A stretch of 64,000 bases of DNA from CAWFFV01 sp963814985 (lineage in GTDB: Bacteria; Chloroflexota; Ktedonobacteria; Ktedonobacterales; Ktedonobacteraceae): the NCBI GenBank assembly GCA_963814985.1, contig CAWFFV010000027.1, forward strand, positions 248,001 to 312,000. Direction: 5' to 3'. Shown in pieces: positions 1 through 9,495 of the stretch. Below the pieces are notes generated by a model. The model did no database searches. It worked only from the letters and a program-made list of their open reading frames with translations, and was not told where the DNA came from. The first letter of the stretch is position 1, and every line of letters begins with the position of its first letter. The position numbers and the translations under genes are program-made.

Positions 1-435
1 GATGACCAACGTTGATAATCGTCACCCAGAGCCGCTTCAGGATCGTTGAGCATGCGTCATCATATAGGTACTGATATTCGAGCCGCCAAAGACACCTATC
101 CAGTCCATTGTAGCTGCCGGGTTGTATACCCGCCATTTCCAGCGCTTCCCAGGAACTTCCAGGAAGAGACGATGCTGAGGATCGGTCAACTCGGCCTCGC
201 GCGGACTGTACCCAAAGAAGAGCGCATCAAACCGTTCAACATCATCCGTTGGGAGGATCGGACGCGCCTTGACATATGCTGGATCACGAACCTGAAGAGG
301 ATCACAGCCCGGCTTCGATAGTTCTTCCTCCGTAAAAAACTGACAGACTCAACGCCGTTGCGCAAATTCTCCCAGAACACATCGACATTCGGAGCTCCTG
401 GGAAACGTCCGGTCATACCAATAATAGCGATTTCT
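1..435 (-). pseudogene. Start of the next PKS module: KS N-terminus, broken by several frameshifts (partial)
   Basis: Read on the minus strand from about 435 this encodes the N-terminal part of a ketosynthase: a GMTGRFPGAP start motif, the stretch before FFTEEEL, a YSPREAEL segment and DPQHRLFLE, all in the order seen in the neighbouring KS domains. No single frame carries it. I need one missing base in the A6 run at 334-339, further shifts near 150-160, about 95-105 and near 50, plus the shift near 460 that separates it from the preceding ACP. The only long uninterrupted piece is 186..416. It is probably the third module of the PKS gene that starts at 9485, and it runs off the window before the active-site Cys. 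The shift density here is the highest in the window. That fits either poor consensus quality or real decay. Confidence 0.6.
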
Positions 436-1131
436 TCATGGACGACAGATTGGCGGGCCTGATCGACGTCGCTCTTTCAGTATGTCTCGCTCAGTCTCAT
501 TGTCCGCTTCAGTATTCAGCCGGCAAGTGAGATAGTGTGCCGATGCGCTGACGGTGGGAGCTTCATACAGGGCAACCGCCGGGATAGGCATATTAAACGC
601 TTTTTTAAGCTTGGAAATCACCTGGAGTCCGATCAGTGAGTTCCCCCCCAGATCAAAGAAGTTGTCATAAAGGCCGACCTCAGACATACCCAACACCTGT
701 TGCCAGATACGCATTATCTCCTGCTCATAATCGCCACCAACGGGTACTGGAGCAGAGGAAGCACGCGTGGCTGCGATCTGCCGATCAAGTTCGGCTCCGT
801 TGCTCTCACGCAGGGCTTCTAAGCGGCCCCACTGCAACAGACGTGCATGCAGGTTCCCAGTTGAATTGACCAGACGAAGCATACCGCTGGCCAGGATACG
901 CGTCAGAGCTTCCAGTGCCTCTTCTGGCTGCATAGCAAAGGCAGCAATTGTTGCTCCCAGTACTCCATGTGCGTCTTCTTGCATCTGCCAGGTATCCCAA
1001 TTAACACTAATCCAGGGAGTGTTTTCCGTCTGATTATGCTTACGTGCGAATGCATCCAGAAAGATATTCCCCGATGCATAGCCGACAAAGCCCAGCCACC
1101 CAGCACCGACGAGAGTGAAGAGAAAAGCCAA
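436..1131 (-). CDS. PKS fragment: C-terminal half of KR plus ACP
   Basis: This is a continuation fragment of the PKS gene starting at 9485, not an independent gene. It begins in the KR catalytic region (GYASGN with the active Tyr, then SVNWDTW) and ends with an ACP whose phosphopantetheine site is the Ser of LGGNSL near 640. It joins the upstream fragment (903..1583) through one missing base near 1095, where GGTGGCTGG would need one more C to keep the LGGLGF reading. Its own stop at 436 is also caused by a shift near 460, because the next module's KS continues directly in another frame. Family knowledge: the ACP would carry the beta-hydroxy intermediate made by this module. Confidence 0.75.
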   Translation of the reverse strand: MAFLFTLVGAGWLGFVGYASGNIFLDAFARKHNQTENTPWISVNWDTWQMQEDAHGVLGATIAAFAMQPEEALEALTRILASGMLRLVNSTGNLHARLLQWGRLEALRESNGAELDRQIAATRASSAPVPVGGDYEQEIMRIWQQVLGMSEVGLYDNFFDLGGNSLIGLQVISKLKKAFNMPIPAVALYEAPTVSASAHYLTCRLNTEADNETERDILKERRRSGPPICRP

Positions 1132-1583
1132 ACAAAATCCAGTTGCAAGCCTGCAATTGCCTTTTCCAACACAAATGTGCCGTACACTTTTGTGTGGAAA
1201 TGCATCTCACATTCTACACGGCTCATATCGGCAATGGGCTGGAAAGCGTGTCCAGAGGTAATACCCGCAAGGTGAAAGACACCATGAATGGCTCCAAAGG
1301 TCGCCGTTGTCTGCTGTATTGCTGCCTGCATCTGGATCTCATCGGCTACATCCGCAATCAGCACAAGTGCTTCTGCTCCATATGCCTCAATGGCCTGTAT
1401 TCGCCGGATAGTATCACTGAGGTGATCATCTGTTTTATGATACTCCAGCCAGCTTGCCCATTCACTGCGCTCGGGCAAACTGGTACGCCCGATCAGGATA
1501 AGTTTTGCCTGTACAGCCTTTGCCAGATATTCAGCTAGAGTCAGACCGATTACCACCCAGCGCACCAGTAATGAGGTAGACAC
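903..1583 (-). CDS. PKS fragment: KR domain core
   Basis: This fragment carries the NADPH-binding and central part of a ketoreductase: IGLTLAEYLA after the Rossmann glycines, VADEIQMQAA, GVFHLAGI, and the FSSLSSVLGG segment containing the catalytic Ser. The real overlap with its neighbours is only about 1095-1550. The reading before 1550 and after 1095 is out of frame. The 5' junction is an extra base in GGTAATCGG (1547-1555); without it the preceding ITGALGG continues smoothly into IGLTLAE. It belongs to the second module of the gene starting at 9485. The KR is of the subfamily with an HLAGI/HTAGI motif, also used in the first module of each multi-module gene here. Confidence 0.72.
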   Translation of the reverse strand: MSTSLLVRWVVIGLTLAEYLAKAVQAKLILIGRTSLPERSEWASWLEYHKTDDHLSDTIRRIQAIEAYGAEALVLIADVADEIQMQAAIQQTTATFGAIHGVFHLAGITSGHAFQPIADMSRVECEMHFHTKVYGTFVLEKAIAGLQLDFVWLFSSLSSVLGGWALSAMHRGISFWMHSHVSIIRRKTLPGLVLIGIPGRCKKTHMEYWEQQLLPLLCSQKRHWKL

Positions 1584-2964
1584 CGTGCTGGCGGAAAGGA
1601 GGCACCGTCACCGTCTCCAGTTGCTGCTTTCTATAGGTCTCAATCCAACGCTGACCACTGTGATACGCCACAACTGGATCAAAAATGGCGAGTGTGCACT
1701 CCTCCATGATAGCTGCAATGAAGCCATCGGCACTGGTTGTAAGATAGCTGGTCTCAACATCTATACTACGGCACAGAATATGAGGATGCTCCTGTGAAAT
1801 TACTCGGCACGCGCCCAGGATGGTAGCTTTCTCGGGAGACACGATCTCCTGCCCATTGACGCTCTGAACGGCATTGGAAATGATCAGTACCTGCACAGGC
1901 GTATCATCAACCTGAGCGGCAATAGCCTGGGTCAGGAAGAGCAGGCTGTAGAAACCCACCTCCTGCTGCAAGCGGAAATATTCAGGGCCTGTCGCTATTG
2001 TTTGCTCCTGGCTGAGGCTCCAGCAATGCAGGATTGTACCTGGCAACGGCCCCATCTCTTTCAGAGCGCTATATAATGCTACATAATCCGCATCATTCCC
2101 AGCACGAATGCTGAAATGCAAATTGTCCTGGCGAGCAAATTGTTCTCCCTGCCGCACAAATACAATGGTATATCCCCTCTGCACCAGTTGTTGTGTTATC
2201 TGTTCATTCAGGCCACAGGCATCTTCAAAGACCAGTACTGGACGCTGGAGCAGAGCAGATGGTTTTGTGGTTGATATAGGCACTGCTTCCCACACAGGTT
2301 GGTAGAACCAGTCAGAGATATCAGCTTCCCTCGTGATCAGCGCAGTTGGAGTCGAAACACGCGACTGTGGACGTATTGATGCTGGAAGCCAGTAGCGCAG
2401 GCGCTCAAAAGGATAGGTTGGCAGTAGAATGCGATGTCGCCGTTCGCCAGCATAGAAAGCGTTCCAATCGACCTGTGCACCCATTAGCCAGAGCTTACCC
2501 AGGGCGATAAGCAGGCAAGCCTGGGCAGATTGCTGATCATAGTTCGCTGGCAATGTTGAAAACACGTCCGCCATCCGCTCACTTCCACATGCTGGATGCT
2601 GCTTCACAAAAGAGCAAAGAGAGGAACCAGGACCTACTTCTACCAGCAGATAGTCTGACTCTCCCATCAGCGTGCCTACACCATCGGAAAAGTGTACGGT
2701 CTGACACATATGCTGTGCCCAGTAGCCTGGATCGGTCGCCTGCTCTGCGGTGATCCAGGTTCCCGTCACATTGGAGATGTAGGGAATGGTTGGTGGATGC
2801 AAACGCACGGTGTGAACAAGCTCAGTCAGCGGCTCACACAGACTGGATAGCATCGTTGAATGAAAGGCATGCGTTGTCTCTACCCAACGATGAGCGATGC
2901 CCTGCCCATGCAGGTATGTTTGCAGAGACGTCATCGCCTCTTCTAGCCGCGAGAGCACACACAT
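1531..2964 (-). CDS. PKS fragment: AT C-terminal subdomain, linker and KR start
   Basis: This fragment starts in the AT small subdomain and contains HAFHSTML, the signature associated with malonyl-CoA selection, then PYISNVTGTWIT, the post-AT linker PTYPFERLRYW, the non-catalytic KR subdomain, and the start of the catalytic KR (GVYLITGALGG), where it is cut by a +1 shift near 1550. It joins fragment 2834..4600 through an extra C near 2977: the near-identical second copy at about 16.9 kb lacks that base and reads straight through. The module is therefore probably an ordinary KS-AT-KR-ACP extender in the intended sequence. Confidence 0.75.
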   Translation of the reverse strand: MCVLSRLEEAMTSLQTYLHGQGIAHRWVETTHAFHSTMLSSLCEPLTELVHTVRLHPPTIPYISNVTGTWITAEQATDPGYWAQHMCQTVHFSDGVGTLMGESDYLLVEVGPGSSLCSFVKQHPACGSERMADVFSTLPANYDQQSAQACLLIALGKLWLMGAQVDWNAFYAGERRHRILLPTYPFERLRYWLPASIRPQSRVSTPTALITREADISDWFYQPVWEAVPISTTKPSALLQRPVLVFEDACGLNEQITQQLVQRGYTIVFVRQGEQFARQDNLHFSIRAGNDADYVALYSALKEMGPLPGTILHCWSLSQEQTIATGPEYFRLQQEVGFYSLLFLTQAIAAQVDDTPVQVLIISNAVQSVNGQEIVSPEKATILGACRVISQEHPHILCRSIDVETSYLTTSADGFIAAIMEECTLAIFDPVVAYHSGQRWIETYRKQQLETVTVPPFRQHGVYLITGALGGNRSDSS

Positions 2965-5155
2965 CGTCGATGTATTCGAGAGCGGTCAGGTTGATCTGCT
3001 CAGAGAGGTAGGGCTGAACCTCTGCTTCGGTGAGTGCCACAGCCAGCATACGACCTGGAGCGATGCTGGCAATGAGGTGAGCTCGACGGGCCACCAGCGT
3101 GAGGGCGTCCTCCAGTGAGAACACACCTGCAAGGCAGGCGGCCACGTACTCGCCCAGACTGTAGCCCAGCATCGCCGAAGGACGAATACCCCACGAGATG
3201 AGCAGGTGAGCCAGCGCATATTCGAGCACGAAGACGAGTGGCTGCGCCAACTCCGTATGCTTGAACCGCTCGTGATGCTCCGACGCCACAGTCTGGGTGT
3301 GTCCAAACAGAGCACGCAGGTTCCCTCCAGGTTGTGAAGCATCTGCGGAGCTGTGAGGCGGTGTCCCCGTTGGTGACGTTTGAGCCGAGAGCACTTCAGA
3401 GAGATCGAGTCCGAGTTTGGTGTTGAGAATACGCAAACAGCGCTCAACCGTCTGGCGGAAGGTCTCCTCCTGCTCATAGAGCTCCTGCACTCGGTTCACA
3501 AATGGCTCACCTACCCCAGGAAACAGGAAGGCTACCGGACGATGACGCTGCGACTGTTGCGCACTATACATTCGGCCAGGATCAACTGCTTCAAGCGCGG
3601 CAATCGCCTCGTGCCGATCACGACACAGGAGCATCTGCCGATGCTCCCACCTGGCACGTCCCACCTGCAAGGTATAGGCCACATCCGCCAGATCGCTCTC
3701 TTCGTGAGTCTGTAGATAGTTACACAGGTTCTGCCTCGTCACCTGCAATGCTGTCTCACTCCTGGCTGAGAATACCAGCAGATGCCAGGGACGCGAGGGG
3801 CCTGAGGGCTGCACCTCGGGTGCTTCCTCCACGATCACATGCACATTGGTTCCACCCATCCCCAGCGAGTTGATCCCGGCTCGTCTCGCCTTGCCTCCCC
3901 GCTTCCAGGCTCTCAACTGCGCATTGACATAGAAGGGACTCTGAGCAAAATCAATCTCCGGATTGGGGTGCTCATAATGCAGACTGGCTGGCAACTCCTC
4001 GTGACGCAAGGCCAGCACTGTTTTGATCAGTCCTGAGATGCCTGCTGCCCGATCCAGGTGGCCCACATTGCTCTTGACTGAGCCGATCGCACAATATTGC
4101 TGCCGATCGGTCTGGCTGCGGTACGCTTTTGTTAGAGCCGCGATCTCGATGGGATCGCCTAACTCGGTTGCAGTACCATGAGCTTCCACATAGCTGATAC
4201 TCTCAGCCTGGACCCCTGCCTGCTCCAGAGCCGTTTGTACCACCTCAGCCTGTCCTGCCACGCTGGGTGCGGTATAACTGACCTTGAGTGAGCCATCATT
4301 GTTGAGGGCTGATCCTTTGATCACCGCTTGAATCTGATCGCCATCCGCCAGTGCCTCCGCAAGCCGTTTGAGTACCACCACCCCGGAACCATCTCCGAAC
4401 ATGCTGCCGTGCGCCTGGGCATCGAAGGTGCGTACATGTCCATCAGGAGATTCCATACCACCCTGCTGGTAGAGGTGTCCTCCCACAACAGGCACACGTA
4501 CCGAGACCCCACCAGCCAGGGCCAGATCGCACTCGCCTGCTCGTAAGCTCTGGCAGGCCAGATGAACGGCCACCAGCGAGGTGGAGCAGAAGGTCTGCAC
4601 GGAGAAACTGGGTTCCGCGCAGGTTCAATTTATACGATACACTCGTCGCCAGTGAATCTCTATCGGTACCGATAGCGATCTGGTAACCATCGATCGAACC
4701 AAGCTTTTCCTCTACCAGCTCTCGCTCACGAATCAACTCATGCAGATACGTGCTGACATTGGCCCCACCAAAGACACCAACAAGCCCCTCATAGGTCTGT
4801 GGATCATAGCCAGCGCGTTCGAGTGCCTCCCAGCTACACTCCAGGAAGAGTCGATGTTGCGGGTCCATTAATTCGGCCTCACGCGGACTGTAGCCGAAGA
4901 AGGCCGCGTCAAAGTGTTCTACATCCTGCAAGATTGGGCGTGCCTTAACGTAGTTAGGATCAGTGACCTGCGAAGGGTCTACTCCAGCCGCAATGAGTTC
5001 CTCATCACTGAAGAACGTAATTGATTCGACCCCATTGCGCAAATTGTGCCAGAACTGCTCCACACTTGGGGCTCCGGGGAAACGGCCTGCCAGGCTGACA
5101 ATCGCAATATCCTGCTGTCCAACACCCTGGCGTGCCTGTTGGCGGCGCTGTGAAA
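2680..5155 (-). repeat. KS-AT duplication, copy 1
   Basis: About 2.4 kb nearly identical in DNA to 16635-19070. It covers most of a KS, the KS-AT linker and the AT of the second module of the gene starting at 9485. Identity is broken by a divergent patch at about 4625-4745. This copy carries frameshifts at about 4613 and 2977 where the other copy reads through. Confidence 0.8.
2834..4600 (-). CDS. PKS fragment: KS C-terminal two-thirds and AT N-terminal part
   Basis: This begins at the ketosynthase nucleophile motif (TFCSTSLVAVH) and holds the two KS histidine motifs (VEAHGTA and SNVGHLDRA), then the KS-AT linker and the AT nucleophile motif GYSLGEYVAAC (Ser present, codon near 3165). It ends out of frame before the AT small subdomain. 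The DNA is almost identical to about 16.6-18.6 kb, which codes for the second module of the PKS gene starting at 24091. It joins the upstream frame through an extra base in GGAACCCAG (around 4611-4614); the other copy reads GGACCCAG and stays in frame. Confidence 0.78.
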   Translation of the reverse strand: MQTFCSTSLVAVHLACQSLRAGECDLALAGGVSVRVPVVGGHLYQQGGMESPDGHVRTFDAQAHGSMFGDGSGVVVLKRLAEALADGDQIQAVIKGSALNNDGSLKVSYTAPSVAGQAEVVQTALEQAGVQAESISYVEAHGTATELGDPIEIAALTKAYRSQTDRQQYCAIGSVKSNVGHLDRAAGISGLIKTVLALRHEELPASLHYEHPNPEIDFAQSPFYVNAQLRAWKRGGKARRAGINSLGMGGTNVHVIVEEAPEVQPSGPSRPWHLLVFSARSETALQVTRQNLCNYLQTHEESDLADVAYTLQVGRARWEHRQMLLCRDRHEAIAALEAVDPGRMYSAQQSQRHRPVAFLFPGVGEPFVNRVQELYEQEETFRQTVERCLRILNTKLGLDLSEVLSAQTSPTGTPPHSSADASQPGGNLRALFGHTQTVASEHHERFKHTELAQPLVFVLEYALAHLLISWGIRPSAMLGYSLGEYVAACLAGVFSLEDALTLVARRAHLIASIAPGRMLAVALTEAEVQPYLSEQINLTALEYIDDVCALAARRGDDVSANIPAWAGHRSSLGRDNACLSFNDAIQSV

Positions 5156-8100
5156 GGAACTGGCGCTGTTCCTGCTCTACAGGTTCTGTCGGTTGCAAAT
5201 AATCGGCCATCGCGCTCACTGTGGGAGCTTCAAACAAGGCAACAACTGGTACCTGAACCCGGAACACTTTTCTGATCTTGTTTACCACCTGCAAGGCAAT
5301 CAGCGAGTTGCCGCCCAGATCAAAGAAATTATCATAGAGTCCCACCTGCTCGATGCCCAGCACCTGTTGCCAGATTTCAGCCAGCTTATGCTTGTAATCT
5401 CCACGCGCTGGTAGTGCGACTGGTGAGGAGAGAGCGTTATCTTTTTCCGTAGATCCGCTCTCATCGCTCTCTTGTAAAGACTCAAGCAAAACCCATTGGC
5501 GAATACGGGTCTGCAAGTCCCCTGTCGAGATGACGACTTGCTCCAGATCACCGTGATCCAGAACGCGAGTTAGAACTTCTATCCCCTCATCCGGAGTCAT
5601 AGCGTACTCGGCGACAGTGCTGCCGAGTGTGCCCTGCGACAGGTCTTTGATCTGCCAGGTATCCCAATTAATGCTCACCCATGCTGTATCTGTCGTCTGA
5701 TTATGTCTTTGAACGAAAGCATCGATAAACAGGTTAGCCGATGCATAAGCCGCGAAACCCAGACCACCAAGAACAGACGAGAGCGAGGAGAACAATATGC
5801 AGAAATCCAGGCGGCAACTCTCTAATACCTTTTCCAGAGTATAGGTACCGTACACCTTTGGCTGAAAATGCTCCTCACAGGCTTCACGCTCGATCTGCTG
5901 CGCAAGACCGAAAGATTTTTCATCAGAGATGCCCGCAGCATGAATCACACCATGCAGTTCACCAAAACGCGCATAGATGATCTCTATTACTGCTCGCATC
6001 TGAGCCTCGTCTGCCACCGATGCTTGTAGTACCAGCACATCACCGCCCTGAGCTTCAATCTCCTGCAATTGCCGTATTTTGCGGCTCACACGATCATCGG
6101 CATTGTGACTTTGCAGCCATGTTTCCCACGCGCCACGCTCAGGGAATGCTGAGCGGCCTACCAGCACTATCTGTGCCTGCATCGTCCGAGCCAGATACCC
6201 GGCCAGAACCAACCCGACACCGCCCAGACCACCAGTGATAAGGTAGATACCCCGATGACGTAAGCTCTTCGTCTTGCTCTCCGTTGAGGCAGATGCCAGA
6301 CGTCGCGCTTCGTACGTTTGCACCCAGCGCCTGCCTTCGCGATACAGTACCACCGGGTCTGTTGCTGAAGAGGTCACCTCGATCAGTAGCTGATCGATCT
6401 GCTGTACGTCTGGCATACCATCAACATGACTGGCGACAAGATCAATGCTACGACAGGTAATATTCATATTCTCTTGCGAGAGTACCTTGCACACGCCTAT
6501 GAGAGTCGCCTTTTCCGGCTGCACCACTTCCTGCTCACTCACTGCCTGCATGCCATTGGATACAACCAGAATGCGCATTGTATCTTTGCTCGGATGCACA
6601 CCCAGCGCTCTGGCTAATGAGAGCAGGCTGTAAAACCCAGACGCTTGCAGAGTGCGGAAGTGTTCTGCCCCCGTTTGCGCAGTTTCATCTTCACAAGTGA
6701 TACTCCAACAATGCAGAATATCTCCTGGCTGCTGGCCTGATGATGCAAGTGTTCCAAGCAGTGCCGTGTAATCAGTTGTCTCTCCAGGCCTGAGTGTATA
6801 GAGGTCTTCTGCTAGCTGAGCAAACTCTTCAGCCCTTTGCACACGAATGACTGTATGACCCTCCGTGAGCAGACGCTGTGCAATGTGTTGCCCAAAGCCG
6901 AGATTATCCTCAAATATGAGCCAGGGCGCTGGCGTGACGGTACGGGATGCAGGAGGTAGAGCAACATGCTGCCATGTGGGAAGATAGAACCAATCGGCAA
7001 GATCTGGTTTCTTGCCTTTAAATAGCTCCTCCCGGCGCTTGGGATGCGCTTGTTTCTGAGGTGGATCGATCCAGTAGCGCTGGCGTTCAAAAGGATAGGT
7101 CGGCAACGGCAGACGATAGCGTCGTTCATGAACATACAGGCCAGACCAGTCAATAGTCACACCCGCCAGCCATAGCTGACCCAGAGCAGTCAGAAGCGTA
7201 GCCTCTTCAGAGTTGCCTTCGGAAGTTGGCAGTGTGGAAAGGATATTCACGGACCGCTCGCTCCCGTACATTTCCGTCACCAATGAATCAGGAGTATGGC
7301 CAGGTCCAACTTCCAATAGCACATAATCTTCGCGCTGCAAGAGCAGGCCAGCTCCATCGGAAAAGCGTACAGCCTGGCATATGTGTTGTGCCCAGTAGGT
7401 CGGATCGGTCGCCTGTTCCGCTGTGATCCATGTCCCTGTCACATTTGATATATAGGGAATTTGTGGAGCGTTGAACGTAAGGTGGCGTGCTTCTACTTCA
7501 GAGGTCGCCACAGCAAGCGTTGCTCCCTCCTGCAAGAGTTGGGCACGACAGACAACCAGGATAAGCGCGTCTTCGAGGGTAAGCACGCCAGAGAGGCAGG
7601 CCGCCACGTACTCGCCCACGCCGTGACCGAGCATCGCCGAAGGACGAATGCCCCACGAGATAAGTAGATGTGCCAACGCATACTCAACAGTGAAAATAAA
7701 AGACTGCTCCACTGTCGTCTGGTTAGATCGCGAACCGGTCAGAGAGTACAACGTTTTGTGAAGATCAATGCCAAAGCGCGTTTTCAGGATTGAGCCACAG
7801 TGATCCACAACGTCGCGGAAGGCTCCTTCATGCTGGTAAAGTTCTTGAGACATTCCAGCATACTGCTCGCCCTCGTCAGAGAACAGAAAGGCAACGGGAC
7901 GGTCACGACGCGATTGATTGGTAGTTTCTGTGATACCGCTTTCCAGAGCATTGAGTGCCTCCTGACGATCCCGGCACACCACCATACGCCGATGATTAAA
8001 AGCGGCGCGTCCCACCTGTAGCGTGTAGGCTATATCAGGCAATGAAATGTCTTCGTGTGTTCTGATATGAGTGGCAAGATTTGTAGTCGCAGCCTGTAAC

Positions 8101-9485
8101 GTTGTTGCGGAATGAGTAGAGAGCAATAACAGTTGCCAGGGACGAGAGGAGACAGCCAGCTCACGTTCAGGAGCCTCCTCGATCACAACATGGACATTGG
8201 TACCCCCCAGGCCAAAGGAGCTGACACCAGCTCGGCGAGGTGTACCCTGTTCGTTCGCAGTCCATTCGCGCAGATGCGTATTCACATAGAAGGGGCTATT
8301 TTCCAGATCAAGGTCAGGATTGGAATGTTCAAAATTGAGGCTGGGCGGTAGTTGCTTATGGTGCAGTGCCAACGCTGTTTTCATCAAGCCAGTGACACCT
8401 GCCGCTCGATCCAGATGTCCAACATTCGGTTTGACCGAGCCAATCGCACAGAATTGCTTCTTTTGTGTCTCCGACCTGAACGCCTTGATCATCGCGGCCA
8501 GTTCCACCGCATCTCCCAGCTTTGTTGCTGTTCCGTGTGCTTCAAAATAGTTGATCGTCTCGACATCCACGCCAGCGTAACTCAGCGCACCAGTAATAAC
8601 GTTCGCCTGCCCATCGAGGCCTGGAGCAGTATAACTGACGCGCTGGCTACCATCATTATTGACTGCCGATCCGCGAATGACAGCGTAGATATGATCACCA
8701 TCATCAACAGCTTCCCGAAAGCGTTTGAGTGCGACAATGCCAAGACCGTTCCCCATAACACTGCCCTGACCCTGAGCATCAAAGGCACGACAATATCCAT
8801 CGGGCGAGAGAATGCCGCCTTCTTCGTACAGATAACCGTTCTCCTGTGGCAAGATGATTGCTACACCGCCGGCCAGGGCGATATCGCATTCAAAATTGAT
8901 CAAACTCTGGCAGGCCAGATGTACCGCCACCAGCGAAGTAGAACAGAATGTTTGTACAGCGATAGCGGGTCCGCGCAAGTTGAGTTTGTAGGAGACCATA
9001 GAAGCCAGCAAGTCCCGGTCATTGCCAACGTCAATTTGCAGTTGTCCCAACAACTCCATCAGTTCAGTATTTGGATAGAGATGGTTCAATAGATATGTGC
9101 TGAAAGCCGATCCTGCAAAGACACCTACGAGGCCACGATAGCTGTGAGGATCATATGCAGCACTCTCCAGGGCTTCCCAGGCACATTCTAAGAAGAGACG
9201 ATGTTGAGGGTCCATGACCTCCGCCTCACGAGGCGTCAAGCCAAAAAAGGCGGCATCGAAACGATCTATCTCGTCTACTACGGTGCCAGCCCTGATATAG
9301 TTGGGGCGCTGTAACAGCGACGGATCGGCACCAGCATCCAGTAACTCCTCATCGCTAAAAAAGCGAATGGATCTGATGCCTTCAGCAATATTGTGCCAGA
9401 AAGCCTCGACATCGCGAGCGCCAGGAAAACGGCCTGACATACCGATGATCGCCAACGCTGTTTCGTAAGAAGTGTCGTGTGTCAT
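4443..9485 (-). CDS. Type I PKS: KS-AT(degenerate)-KR-ACP followed by KS N-terminus
   Basis: The start is the ATG at 9485, preceded by GGAGGG and 11 nt after the stop of the upstream PKS; longer upstream starts would run into that gene. Module 1 has a KS (residues about 10-430; Cys of TFCSTS near 180; KPNVGHLDRA present), an AT remnant at about 540-740, a KR around 1090-1250 with FSSLSS and AYASAN, and an ACP (Ser of LGGNSL near 1395). The AT reads GHGVGEY, so the nucleophile Ser is Gly (codon 7622-7620), and about 72 residues that would include the HAFHS motif are missing. This AT should not load an extender unit. The next KS begins near residue 1458 and is cut by a +1 shift at about 4613; fragments further left continue the same gene. 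This first module reads in one open frame and looks well preserved apart from the AT. Confidence 0.88.
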   Translation of the reverse strand: MTHDTSYETALAIIGMSGRFPGARDVEAFWHNIAEGIRSIRFFSDEELLDAGADPSLLQRPNYIRAGTVVDEIDRFDAAFFGLTPREAEVMDPQHRLFLECAWEALESAAYDPHSYRGLVGVFAGSAFSTYLLNHLYPNTELMELLGQLQIDVGNDRDLLASMVSYKLNLRGPAIAVQTFCSTSLVAVHLACQSLINFECDIALAGGVAIILPQENGYLYEEGGILSPDGYCRAFDAQGQGSVMGNGLGIVALKRFREAVDDGDHIYAVIRGSAVNNDGSQRVSYTAPGLDGQANVITGALSYAGVDVETINYFEAHGTATKLGDAVELAAMIKAFRSETQKKQFCAIGSVKPNVGHLDRAAGVTGLMKTALALHHKQLPPSLNFEHSNPDLDLENSPFYVNTHLREWTANEQGTPRRAGVSSFGLGGTNVHVVIEEAPERELAVSSRPWQLLLLSTHSATTLQAATTNLATHIRTHEDISLPDIAYTLQVGRAAFNHRRMVVCRDRQEALNALESGITETTNQSRRDRPVAFLFSDEGEQYAGMSQELYQHEGAFRDVVDHCGSILKTRFGIDLHKTLYSLTGSRSNQTTVEQSFIFTVEYALAHLLISWGIRPSAMLGHGVGEYVAACLSGVLTLEDALILVVCRAQLLQEGATLAVATSEVEARHLTFNAPQIPYISNVTGTWITAEQATDPTYWAQHICQAVRFSDGAGLLLQREDYVLLEVGPGHTPDSLVTEMYGSERSVNILSTLPTSEGNSEEATLLTALGQLWLAGVTIDWSGLYVHERRYRLPLPTYPFERQRYWIDPPQKQAHPKRREELFKGKKPDLADWFYLPTWQHVALPPASRTVTPAPWLIFEDNLGFGQHIAQRLLTEGHTVIRVQRAEEFAQLAEDLYTLRPGETTDYTALLGTLASSGQQPGDILHCWSITCEDETAQTGAEHFRTLQASGFYSLLSLARALGVHPSKDTMRILVVSNGMQAVSEQEVVQPEKATLIGVCKVLSQENMNITCRSIDLVASHVDGMPDVQQIDQLLIEVTSSATDPVVLYREGRRWVQTYEARRLASASTESKTKSLRHRGIYLITGGLGGVGLVLAGYLARTMQAQIVLVGRSAFPERGAWETWLQSHNADDRVSRKIRQLQEIEAQGGDVLVLQASVADEAQMRAVIEIIYARFGELHGVIHAAGISDEKSFGLAQQIEREACEEHFQPKVYGTYTLEKVLESCRLDFCILFSSLSSVLGGLGFAAYASANLFIDAFVQRHNQTTDTAWVSINWDTWQIKDLSQGTLGSTVAEYAMTPDEGIEVLTRVLDHGDLEQVVISTGDLQTRIRQWVLLESLQESDESGSTEKDNALSSPVALPARGDYKHKLAEIWQQVLGIEQVGLYDNFFDLGGNSLIALQVVNKIRKVFRVQVPVVALFEAPTVSAMADYLQPTEPVEQEQRQFLSQRRQQARQGVGQQDIAIVSLAGRFPGAPSVEQFWHNLRNGVESITFFSDEELIAAGVDPSQVTDPNYVKARPILQDVEHFDAAFFGYSPREAELMDPQHRLFLECSWEALERAGYDPQTYEGLVGVFGGANVSTYLHELIRERELVEEKLGSIDGYQIAIGTDRDSLATSVSYKLNLRGTQFLRADLLLHLAGGRSSGLPELTSRRVRSGPGWWGLGTCACCGRTPLPAGWYGIS

Positions 9486-9495
9486 AGGCCCTCCA

